From an uncultured Eubacteriales bacterium (GTDB lineage: Bacteria; Bacillota; Clostridia; Oscillospirales; Acutalibacteraceae): a stretch of 25,844 nt of DNA. The stretch lies in the NCBI GenBank assembly GCA_934477125.1, contig CAKSOL010000017.1, positions 1 through 25,844 of the forward strand. Direction: 5' to 3'. Shown here one piece after another: positions 16,039 through 21,677 of the stretch. A program made the position numbers and the translations under genes. Positions within the stretch are counted from its first letter, which is position 1. Every line of letters begins with the position of its first letter. The notes under the pieces were generated by a model. That model had not been told where the DNA came from and did not search any database. It saw nothing but the letters and a program-made list of their open reading frames with translations.

Positions 16039-16054
16039 TCTGAAACAGGCGAAT

Positions 16055-16073
16055 AATTCAACTATAATTCAAC
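16055..16073 (+). promoter_or_regulatory. Putative integrase arm-site pair, attL side
   Basis: AATTCAAC occurs at 16055-16062 and 16066-16073, 11 bp start to start, 72 bp inside the attL core and just after the integrase stop. The same octamer recurs in two pairs near attR. Confidence 0.6.
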
Positions 16074-16085
16074 TCTATTTCAAAA

Positions 16086-17276
16086 CTATGCTTTTTTAAG
16101 GAATATTTCTGAAAGTATATCGGCGTTCTTTTTGTCTGCTTCTTCCACTATATGAGCGTATATGTTCGCCGTTGTGCTGACTTGTGCGTGACCTAAACGC
16201 TTTGAAATAGAAACGCTGTCAACACCGTTGAAGTATAGCATACTTGCCATAGTGTGCCGGAAAGCGTGAGCGTTTATATGCGGCAGACCGTAACGCTTTG
16301 AGAATTTCTGCAAATAATTCGGTACGCTGTCGGGGTGCAGCGGCTCACCGTCATATCGGGCAAAAACAAAGTTTTTTGTCTTGAATAGTATGCCTTGTTT
16401 CATATATTCCCTGTTTTGCTCTTGCCTGTATTCTTTCAATAATTCTATTGTTTCGGCAGGAACGGAAATATAACGCTTTGATTTTTCGGTTTTGGGCGTA
16501 CTTTCATATACGCCAATATCGGGAGAATACAAAACGCTGTTGCAAATATAAAGCTGCTTATTCTCAAAGTCTACCCTATCCCACTTTAAGCCGAGTATTT
16601 CTCCACGCCTTGCCCCTGTAATCAAAAGCAAGTGAACAAGTACACGCCACTTTAACGGCTCATTTTCCAACGCTTCACGAATTGCTTGTATTTGTTCCGG
16701 CTGAAAATAATTAACCTCGTGTTCCTGCATTTTCGGCTTGTCTGCTCTTTGAGCGAGATTAAACGGGATAAGCCCCTCTTTAACCGCTTGCTCCAACACG
16801 GCGGAAATTAAACGGTGATGTTCTATTATCGTTTTATTGCTCAATTTGCCGCCTGTACGCTTGTTTAAGCCGTCAGAGGATAGATAGGTATATAAATTGT
16901 TTAAATGCTCTACACGCAAATCTTTCAGCTTTATATGCCCTATTTGCGGATATATGCGTTCTGTCAATTCTTTATACCGAACAATCGTTGAATGTTTTGT
17001 ACCCCTGTTTTCTTTTAAGTTAATGACATAATCACAATACGCCGCAAATGTTTGTCGGGTATCTGCTCTGATACCCTCTTTACATTCCTTTTCAAAGGTC
17101 GCTGCAAACGCAGCGGCTTTTTTTCGTGCCGTTTCTTCTTTCCAAGTCGGCTCGACATCAAATGTTGCGGTATACGGCTTTAATTGCTTACCGTCTGCCC
17201 CTCTGCCACGATGAACACGGATTGAAAAAGAAATCAACTGTCCGTCTTTATTCCGTCTTTCCTGTATGTTCGCCAT
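16086..17276 (-). CDS. int: Tyrosine recombinase integrase
   Basis: This 396-residue protein has a full phage-integrase layout: an AP2-like arm-binding N-terminus (about 1-60), a SAM-like core-binding domain (about 75-175) and the catalytic domain (about 190-385). The catalytic residues are R223 (T-G-A-R), a lysine near 265, H337 and R340 (H-A-F-R), H363 (L-G-H) and the nucleophile Y373 (N-I-Y-A-H). It should recombine the tRNA-fMet attB with the circular attP. The start has an AAGGGGTG site. It overlaps the end of the repressor gene by 29 bp, so both are on one transcript. Its 3' end is about 100 bp from attL, the usual arrangement. Confidence 0.95.
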   Translation of the reverse strand: MANIQERRNKDGQLISFSIRVHRGRGADGKQLKPYTATFDVEPTWKEETARKKAAAFAATFEKECKEGIRADTRQTFAAYCDYVINLKENRGTKHSTIVRYKELTERIYPQIGHIKLKDLRVEHLNNLYTYLSSDGLNKRTGGKLSNKTIIEHHRLISAVLEQAVKEGLIPFNLAQRADKPKMQEHEVNYFQPEQIQAIREALENEPLKWRVLVHLLLITGARRGEILGLKWDRVDFENKQLYICNSVLYSPDIGVYESTPKTEKSKRYISVPAETIELLKEYRQEQNREYMKQGILFKTKNFVFARYDGEPLHPDSVPNYLQKFSKRYGLPHINAHAFRHTMASMLYFNGVDSVSISKRLGHAQVSTTANIYAHIVEEADKKNADILSEIFLKKA

Positions 17277-17976
17277 TGTTTACACCCCTTACATCATCAT
17301 ATTGTTTAACAGAAGTAATTTCCGCTTCTTTTTTATTGCCTATTTGCTCAATAAATTCTATAAACTGTTTTTGTAATTTGTATAAGCAAATAGGCTGTTC
17401 ATTCTCTATTTCTCGTTTGTATTCTTCTCTCGGCTTAGCAAGTGCCGCGTTTTCTTTTTCGGATTTTTCAAAATCAAAGATATTTATCACACCGTCAGTT
17501 TTCAAATCATAATCGCGATATTTTATTTTTAAAGCCTTGCAATATTGACGGCTTTTTATGTACCTATCAAACCACAGGGCAAGGCCTGTAAAAATACGCC
17601 GTTCTGAAATAACATAATCCCACAAAGCAATAACTTGTTCTTCATTTTTAAACCTTTTCAGTACATTTACTGCCTTTTCAGAAAGTCCTGTATATTCACA
17701 TACACCTTTTAAGTCGGTGTCAGTTGACTTTACATTGCTTAAACCAAGTAAATAATCGGTAGAAACATTAAAATACTCTGCTATTTTAATCAATTTTTCC
17801 ACTTGCGGCACTGCTGTTCCTTGCTTATATTGATTTATCGCTTGCGGCGAACAGTTTAAATATTCTGCCATTTTTGAAACATCTCTACCGATAAGGTCTG
17901 ATAAATTCCTCGCAAGGGGAGTATTTGCCTTTTCAGCAACATCACGCTTTGAATTTTCATTTGGTTTTTTCGCCAT
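17248..17976 (-). CDS. XRE-family repressor of the element
   Basis: This 242-residue protein has a Cro/CI-type helix-turn-helix at about residues 24-82 (M-A-E-Y-L-N-C-S-P-Q-A-I-N-Q-Y with the closing Y-F-N-V-S-T-D-Y-L-L-G). The remaining 150 residues are charged and unrecognised. No S24/LexA-type peptidase motif is seen, so RecA-driven self-cleavage is not indicated; release from repression may need a partner such as a helper-phage protein, though this is inference. The start has an AGGGTG site and lies downstream of a strong minus-strand promoter that abuts the promoter of the divergent early operon. It probably represses that operon and is cotranscribed with the integrase. Confidence 0.88.
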   Translation of the reverse strand: MAKKPNENSKRDVAEKANTPLARNLSDLIGRDVSKMAEYLNCSPQAINQYKQGTAVPQVEKLIKIAEYFNVSTDYLLGLSNVKSTDTDLKGVCEYTGLSEKAVNVLKRFKNEEQVIALWDYVISERRIFTGLALWFDRYIKSRQYCKALKIKYRDYDLKTDGVINIFDFEKSEKENAALAKPREEYKREIENEQPICLYKLQKQFIEFIEQIGNKKEAEITSVKQYDDVRGVNNGEHTGKTE

Positions 17977-18013
17977 AACATCACCCTGTTAAAATAAGAT
18001 TTTCATTATCCTT

Positions 18014-18059
18014 ATTATAACAAATAACACTTGATTAGTCAATAGGAAAATGATATAAT
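18014..18059. promoter_or_regulatory. Back-to-back promoters of the element's control switch
   Basis: Minus strand: TTGACT at 18042-18037 and TATAAT at 18019-18014, spacer 17, drives the repressor and int. Plus strand: TTGATT at 18031-18036 and TATAAT at 18054-18059, spacer 17, drives the early operon. The two -35 boxes touch and together form the dyad TTGATTAGTCAA (18031-18042), a good operator candidate. A regulator bound there would affect both directions at once. Confidence 0.8.
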
Positions 18060-18083
18060 TATTTTCAGAGAGGGGGTGAAACC

Positions 18084-18233
18084 TTGACAACCAACGAAAA
18101 AGCAAAAGAAATGCGGCGAGAATATCTCAATAATTGGCGAGCAAAAAACAAAGATAAGGTCAGAGAAGCCAACAAGAGATATTGGCAGCGTAAAGCCGAA
18201 AAGCGTTTGCAAGAAGAAAACGCAAAAAAATAA
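18084..18233 (+). CDS. Small basic protein, first gene of the early operon
   Basis: A 49-residue product starts at TTG 18084, 5 bases after an AGGGGGTG site. It is very rich in Lys, Arg and Glu and should form one long helix (Y-L-N-N-W-R-A-K-N...R-Y-W-Q-R-K-A-E-K-R). Such short charged proteins are common in the early regions of Firmicutes prophages; their function is unknown. Nucleic acid binding would fit the composition. It lies about 20 bases from the predicted early transcript start. Confidence 0.65.
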   Translation: MTTNEKAKEMRREYLNNWRAKNKDKVREANKRYWQRKAEKRLQEENAKK

Positions 18234-18260
18234 TGCTATGAGTTGCCGCTCATAGCATTA
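18224..18260 (-). terminator. Perfect 12-bp hairpin, terminator-like on the minus strand
   Basis: TAATGCTATGAG (18231-18242) pairs with CTCATAGCATTA (18249-18260) around TTGCCG. On the minus strand a run of seven T follows, as in an intrinsic terminator; on the plus strand there is no T-run. It may stop antisense transcripts entering the switch, or act as an RNA structure in the early message. Confidence 0.55.
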
Positions 18261-18306
18261 GGTAAGACCACAATTTGAAAGCAACAAAATATAGCCTTTG
18301 TTATAG

Positions 18307-18325
18307 TATAACCTATTCTGTTATA
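18307..18325. promoter_or_regulatory. Dyad upstream of the excisionase-like gene
   Basis: TATAAC (18307-18312) and GTTATA (18320-18325) form an inverted repeat with a 7-base spacer, 27 bases before the next start. It could be an operator for the repressor or the excisionase. Confidence 0.35.
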
Positions 18326-18352
18326 TTTTGCAAGGGCGGAAACGGAGTAAAA

Positions 18353-18541
18353 ATGACAGAAAAAATATTTTTAACAATTCCGCAGACGGCAGCCGTCAGC
18401 AATTTTCCCGAGTTTTTTATCAGACAATTACAAAAACAACAAAAATTACCCTGTATCTATGCCGGACGAAAATGTTTAGTGAATTATCCGCAGTTTATCG
18501 CTATGCTTGACAAGGAAAGCAGAGAGGCGGTGCAGATATGA
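18353..18541 (+). CDS. Excisionase-like HTH protein
   Basis: The ATG at 18353 follows an ACGGAGTA site, giving 62 residues; a longer reading from TTG at 18275 lacks a ribosome site. The order T-I-P-Q-T-A-A-V-S...F-I-R-Q-L-Q-K-Q-Q-K-L-P-C-I-Y-A-G-R-K matches the MerR-like/excisionase helix-turn-helix with a wing (Helix_turn_helix_17 type). With an integrase in the same element, a role as recombination directionality factor is likely; it may also regulate transcription. Its stop overlaps the next start (ATGA). Confidence 0.7.
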   Translation: MTEKIFLTIPQTAAVSNFPEFFIRQLQKQQKLPCIYAGRKCLVNYPQFIAMLDKESREAVQI

Positions 18542-18834
18542 AGCGACTAACCATTATGGAACTGCTCCAAGAGGGCAGAGAAAATGCTATCTCCGCAAAA
18601 GAATTAGCCAAGTATTATAATTGCGATACACGCAGTATAACGCAGGAAATACACAATTTGAGGAGAAGCGGCAAAGTTATTCTTTCGGTAAATACAGGCA
18701 TAAACAACGGCTTTTTCCTACCTGCTGACCGTGCCGAAGTAGAACGCTTTGCAAAAACAATGCACAGTCGATTAAAGCAAATTAAACTTGCCACACTTTC
18801 AGCTGAAAAGTATTTGTCAGAGGTCAACCAATGA
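18538..18834 (+). CDS. Winged-HTH protein of the element
   Basis: This 98-residue protein has an N-terminal winged helix (about 5-62): E-N-A-I-S-A-K-E-L-A-K-Y-Y...T-R-S-I-T-Q-E-I-H-N-L-R-R-S-G-K, then an N-N-G-F-F-L-P wing and a C-terminal helix. Similar small proteins occur in Firmicutes prophage early regions, near replication genes. Its role may be DNA binding in replication or control. ATGA overlaps couple it to both neighbours. Confidence 0.65.
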   Translation: MKRLTIMELLQEGRENAISAKELAKYYNCDTRSITQEIHNLRRSGKVILSVNTGINNGFFLPADRAEVERFAKTMHSRLKQIKLATLSAEKYLSEVNQ

Positions 18835-19085
18835 AAAACAGTTTTGTATTATACAACGACTGGTGCAGCTTGTTATCGGCTTTCAGCAATGAGGAAAAGG
18901 GTATATTATTCACCGCTATTTTTGATTATCATTGCAACGGCGTTCTTTTTGAAAGTGAAAACGCAGCCTTACAGGGTATATTTAACTTTATGAAAAGCCG
19001 CTTTGACAGCGATAATGAAAAGTACAAGCAGCGTTGCGAAAAAAACAGAAACAATGTTAATAATCGCTACAACAAAGAAGAATAA
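18831..19085 (+). CDS. DUF6291-like phage protein, probably truncated
   Basis: The 84 residues match the N-terminal part of DUF6291-type phage proteins (S-F-V-L-Y-N-D-W at the start, L-F-T-A-I-F-D-Y in the middle, a basic end R-N-N-V-N-N-R-Y-N). In relatives as I remember them, the basic stretch continues into a low-complexity linker and a C-terminal region. Here TAA at 19083 ends the frame, and decayed linker-like sequence follows to about 19213. The surviving domain may still be made. The function of the family is unknown, with a link to phage replication modules. Confidence 0.6.
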   Translation: MKNSFVLYNDWCSLLSAFSNEEKGILFTAIFDYHCNGVLFESENAALQGIFNFMKSRFDSDNEKYKQRCEKNRNNVNNRYNKEE

Positions 19086-19213
19086 TCTACGATTGTATAC
19101 GAACGAATATAACCGTATACAAAAGTTACCGATATAGATACTGATACTGATATTGTTATTGATACTGTTTTGATATTGACATTGAAAAAGAAATTGAAAT
19201 TGTTTTTGTATAA
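19086..19213 (+). pseudogene. Decayed linker/tail of the DUF6291-like gene
   Basis: In the frame of the preceding gene, after its TAA, the sequence reads S-T-I-V-Y-E-R-I, a second TAA (19110-19112), then P-Y-T-K-V-T-D-I-D-T-D-T-D-I-V-I-D-T-V. A shift of frame at about 19170 restores the pattern as D-I-D-I-E-K-E-I-E-I-V-F-V before TAA at 19211. Alternating Asp/Thr/Ile and Glu/Lys linkers like this are typical of the region after DUF6291. Two stops and a frameshift explain why it no longer forms one protein. Confidence 0.5.
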
Positions 19214-19220
19214 GGGTAGA

Positions 19221-19248
19221 AGGGCGCAAGGCTTCACCTTTGCGCCCC
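19221..19248 (+). terminator. GC-rich hairpin before the 19270 gene
   Basis: GGGCGCAAGG (19222-19231) pairs with CCTTTGCGCCC (19237-19247) with one bulged base. It is followed by pyrimidine-rich CTCCCTCTT rather than a clear T-run, so termination is uncertain; it may attenuate the operon. Confidence 0.4.
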
Positions 19249-19269
19249 TCCCTCTTCAAGGTGATTATT

Positions 19270-19605
19270 ATGTTTGATTATGAAATTTTTAACCGTATAG
19301 CCATTAAGCAATATAATTCCATTTCTTGCCCGTATACGCTCAATGAAGTATTAAGCATATTCAGATATTACTTTGATACATACAGGGCTTATATGGGCAA
19401 GGAACACCCCTATTTAAAGCCGCAACAGGTAGGCGAAATAATAGAGCGTTTGCCTATTTGCGATGATATGTACATAGAAGCCGAAGAATACCCCACATTG
19501 ATAGAAAGTTATTTTAATACTGACTTTAATGCTGATTATAATATCAACCATTTTTTCAGTGGAGCAATTCGACTAATGAGGATATACGACAATGGATTAT
19601 ATTAA
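19270..19605 (+). CDS. Uncharacterised element protein, 111 aa
   Basis: The ATG at 19270 follows an AAGGTG site by 7 bases; a longer frame from TTG 19240 would start inside the hairpin and is less likely. The product is acidic and rich in Tyr, Ile and Phe (Y-F-N-T-D-F-N-A-D-Y-N), with no membrane segment or motif that I recognise. A compact cytoplasmic protein is likely. Its end overlaps the next start at 19592 by 14 bp, so it belongs to the same operon. Confidence 0.65.
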   Translation: MFDYEIFNRIAIKQYNSISCPYTLNEVLSIFRYYFDTYRAYMGKEHPYLKPQQVGEIIERLPICDDMYIEAEEYPTLIESYFNTDFNADYNINHFFSGAIRLMRIYDNGLY

Positions 19606-20002
19606 ACCCAAAAGAAAAAAGACGATAAAAGGGGGTGATACCTTGAAAATCAATGACGAAAAAGTCCTTGCCGCTCTTATCTCTTGCGGAAGTGTCAGAA
19701 AAGCCGCAGAGCGTTCGGGCGTGTCTGTATATGCCATAACAAAAAGACTCAATACAGACGATTTTAGAGCCAAATACGAGGCATTAAAGAACAACATCTT
19801 GACAGAGGCTTGCGACAGTCTTACAGCACGCTTAACACTTGCTATTGATACGCTTTGTTCTGTAGCCGAAGATGAAACACAAAACGCAAGTATCAGAGTT
19901 TCGGCAAGTGACAGCATTTTGAGGCACGGCTTGCGATATGTTGAATTAGCCCAAATAAAAACACGGCTTGACCGTATAGAAAAACAATTAGAGGAGCAAT
20001 AA
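19592..20002 (+). CDS. HTH protein, small-terminase-like candidate
   Basis: The region from about residue 18 reads as a helix-turn-helix (V-L-A-A-L-I-S-C-G-S-V-R-K-A-A-E-R-S-G-V-S-V-Y-A-I), then a long helical part with the repeat-like A-S-I-R-V-S-A-S-D-S-I-L-R and a coiled-coil end (I-K-T-R-L-D-R-I-E-K-Q-L-E-E-Q). This layout occurs in small terminase subunits and phBC6A51-type HTH proteins of phages. Two starts are possible: ATG 19592 with GAGG 9 bases upstream, overlapping the previous gene, or TTG 19643 with a better GGGGGTG site (119 residues). If it is a TerS, the element could redirect packaging by a helper phage; this is inference. Confidence 0.6.
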   Translation: MDYIKPKRKKTIKGGDTLKINDEKVLAALISCGSVRKAAERSGVSVYAITKRLNTDDFRAKYEALKNNILTEACDSLTARLTLAIDTLCSVAEDETQNASIRVSASDSILRHGLRYVELAQIKTRLDRIEKQLEEQ

Positions 20003-20007
20003 GCACA

Positions 20008-20349
20008 ATGAAAAAAACTTGTAAATGTATTTTAATCGTTCTTTCCCTTTGTGTAGCGTTTGTATTAGGTATGGGCATAAAAAGCCTTACAAGCAATTTT
20101 AAGGCACATACAAAGGACATAAACACCGATACTATATCAATTACATTAGGCGAGCGGCACACCTGCCAAATAACCGATAAAATAAGCGGCACGCAATGGC
20201 GTTTTAAAGCTGTTTTACATCGCAAAGGACAGGAAGTGCCGAACGAGTTAAAAACCGCAGGAAACGAAAATATCACTATTACCGGAGCAGGGCGTTATAT
20301 TATTGTTGATGATATAACAGGCGGCAAGCGGTACAAAGTGAAATTGTAA
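20008..20349 (+). CDS. Uncharacterised membrane-anchored or secreted protein
   Basis: This 113-residue protein starts with M-K-K-T and a hydrophobic helix (about 6-23: I-L-I-V-L-S-L-C-V-A-F-V-L-G-M-G) that could be a signal anchor or signal peptide, without a clear lipobox. The remaining 90 residues look beta-rich and exported. A GAGGAG site lies 11 bases upstream. An exported small protein in a minimal element may serve exclusion or host-surface change, but nothing in the sequence proves this. Confidence 0.65.
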   Translation: MKKTCKCILIVLSLCVAFVLGMGIKSLTSNFKAHTKDINTDTISITLGERHTCQITDKISGTQWRFKAVLHRKGQEVPNELKTAGNENITITGAGRYIIVDDITGGKRYKVKL

Positions 20350-20361
20350 GGGGGTGAGAAT

Positions 20362-20613
20362 ATGAAAAACTTTGAAAATCGGCTAAAACTTGCCGAGAAA
20401 AAGCTGAAAGAAAACGGCGAACTTTACAGCGTCGTAACATTCAAAGACGGCACGAAAAAGCGGCTGCCGATACTCGACCTTTATAGGGAAGCTATAAGCG
20501 GAACTATAACAGAGGTTTGTTATCCGGCAGCAGATAAAGAAAAATACGGTTTTGCGGAAGTAATGAGCCGTTCGTTTGGCGAGGAAGTGCGATACTATGC
20601 AGACAATCAATAA
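20362..20613 (+). CDS. Uncharacterised element protein, 83 aa
   Basis: An AAGGGGGTG site precedes the ATG by 6 bases. The product has a charged N-terminal helix (F-E-N-R-L-K-L-A-E-K-K-L-K-E), then a beta-like part with F-K-D-G-T-K-K-R. No family is recognised. It overlaps the next gene by 17 bp. Confidence 0.65.
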   Translation: MKNFENRLKLAEKKLKENGELYSVVTFKDGTKKRLPILDLYREAISGTITEVCYPAADKEKYGFAEVMSRSFGEEVRYYADNQ

Positions 20614-20764
20614 ACGGCTTGAAGCCGTAGAGAAAAGCATAAAAAGCAAGTCAGACCTTGCCGAAGTACAGGCAATACTTGATAAAATTAAACAAGCCGC
20701 CCACGATAACAACATCGTAAACGGCAAAATTACAGTACATATTAAAGGAGATATTCAAGAATGA
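20597..20764 (+). CDS. Uncharacterised element protein, 55 aa
   Basis: The ATG at 20597 has GAGGAAG 9 bases upstream, inside the preceding gene; a frame from TTG 20576 is less supported. The product is a heptad-like helix (T-I-N-K-R-L-E-A-V-E-K-S-I-K) that could form a short coiled coil, ending in a beta-like V-H-I-K. Its stop overlaps the next start (ATGA). Confidence 0.55.
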   Translation: MQTINKRLEAVEKSIKSKSDLAEVQAILDKIKQAAHDNNIVNGKITVHIKGDIQE

Positions 20765-21324
20765 ATTACAATAAGATTAGAATTAACTTTACAGGCTATA
20801 ACCGCACGCTTGCCCAGTATGAGGAAGCAAAAGCAGAGGCAGAAAAGACCTACACCCCCGAAGCGTTTTACAAGTGGAACAAAGAAGCGGTACAAATGCT
20901 TAGAGAAAAGACCGCCGACTTTAAGAAAAGTTTGAAAGAAAACAAAGAACAAGAACTTGCCGACTTGAAAATTGAAGCGCTGCGCCGTGTGGGCTTTCTT
21001 GATGAGAATGTAGTTAAATTCCTTTCGGCGTTTGATGACCTTTCCTCTGATGAGCTTTCCCACCTTGCCGCAACCGCTCCAAAGGACACGGCAACACAGG
21101 AATATATTGCACAGTACGCAGCCAAGAGAAACACGGCATATAATAAGCCTATCACGGCAAAGGCAAAGTATGAAGCGGCAAACAGGCTCTTTAATAGTGC
21201 CGAGTGGATTATTGACAACGCAGCAACCGACAGAAACGCAAGAGCGCAGTTAAATCATTTCTGTACCGATGACGGATTTAACGCTTTTACGGCAGAGGCG
21301 GCAACGGTAATAAGCGCAGAATAA
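20761..21324 (+). CDS. Helical protein, last gene of the element operon
   Basis: This 187-residue protein follows an AAGGAG site 8 bases upstream. It is almost all helix, with charged coiled-coil stretches (A-Q-Y-E-E-A-K-A-E-A-E-K at 18-29; K-K-S-L-K-E-N-K-E-Q-E-L at 55-66) and alanine-rich later parts. No enzyme motif or membrane segment is seen. Phage scaffold or head-decoration proteins can look like this, and satellites may encode capsid-size factors, but the resemblance is only in character. It is the largest gene of the plus operon, followed directly by a terminator, so it is likely a main product. Confidence 0.65.
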   Translation: MNYNKIRINFTGYNRTLAQYEEAKAEAEKTYTPEAFYKWNKEAVQMLREKTADFKKSLKENKEQELADLKIEALRRVGFLDENVVKFLSAFDDLSSDELSHLAATAPKDTATQEYIAQYAAKRNTAYNKPITAKAKYEAANRLFNSAEWIIDNAATDRNARAQLNHFCTDDGFNAFTAEAATVISAE

Positions 21325-21349
21325 TCAATCCATATTTCACTTATAGATT

Positions 21350-21383
21350 AGCGGCGGCTTTGTGCTTGCCGCTTTTCTTTTTG
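21350..21383 (+). terminator. Terminator of the element's plus operon
   Basis: AGCGGC (21350-21355) pairs with GCCGCT (21368-21373) across a partly paired loop, followed by TTTCTTTTTG. Confidence 0.7.
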
Positions 21384-21443
21384 TGCAAACACTTTCCCAC
21401 TATAAAAAAGCCGTATTTACATACTATAAAAAGGGCAGAAAAT

Positions 21444-21491
21444 AATTCAACAATAATTCAACTCGTCTACAAAATTCAACTAAAATTCAAC
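21444..21491 (+). promoter_or_regulatory. Putative integrase arm sites, attR side
   Basis: AATTCAAC occurs at 21444, 21455, 21473 and 21484. The start-to-start steps are 11, 18 and 11 bp, so they form two pairs like the single pair at 16055/16066. The last copy ends 90 bp before the attR core. Same orientation and helical-turn spacing fit cooperative binding by the integrase N-terminal domain. Confidence 0.6.
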
Positions 21492-21496
21492 AGATT

Positions 21497-21567
21497 TTAC
21501 TAAACAGCACCAAACGAGAAACCGCATAATAATGGGCTTTACAAGACTTTACCAAACATTACTAAAC
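21497..21567 (+). repeat. TTACTAAAC-type direct repeats next to attR
   Basis: TTACTAAAC is at 21497-21505 and 21559-21567, with the variant TTACCAAAC at 21549-21557 and a shorter ACCAAAC near 21509. They lie between the arm sites and the attR core, where excisionase or host factor sites would be expected. Confidence 0.45.
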
Positions 21568-21580
21568 GATAATAATTGAA

Positions 21581-21625
21581 CTCATAACCCGAAGGTCGTT
21601 GGTTCAAGTCCAGCCCCCGCAACCA
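21581..21625 (+). repeat. attR core (duplicated 3' part of tRNA-fMet)
   Basis: This is identical over 45 bp to the end of tRNA-fMet at 15939-15983. The tRNA's 5' half is absent here, so this copy is not a tRNA gene. Confidence 0.93.
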
Positions 21626-21626
21626 T

Positions 21627-21677
21627 ATCGAGTATTCATAAGGGATTTGACTTTATGAATACTCGATTTTTCTATTT
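21627..21677 (+). terminator. Original terminator of tRNA-fMet, displaced by the element
   Basis: ATCGAGTATTCATAAGG pairs with CTTTATGAATACTCGAT (one wobble or mismatch) and is followed by TTTTCTATTTT. It starts two bases after the CCA of the duplicated tRNA end, where the tRNA terminator would have been before integration. Confidence 0.75.

Noticed and set aside
19131..19201. GATACTGATACTGATATT tract as replication-origin iterons
   Set aside because: The tract reads as an Asp/Thr/Ile linker in phase with the DUF6291-like gene and continues as Asp/Ile/Glu/Lys after one shift, so decayed coding sequence is the better reading.
21444..21491. AATTCAAC repeats as a CRISPR array or replication iterons
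   Set aside because: The repeats are only 8 bp with 3-10 bp gaps, no spacers of CRISPR size and no replication initiator gene nearby; matching copies at the other end favour integrase arm sites.
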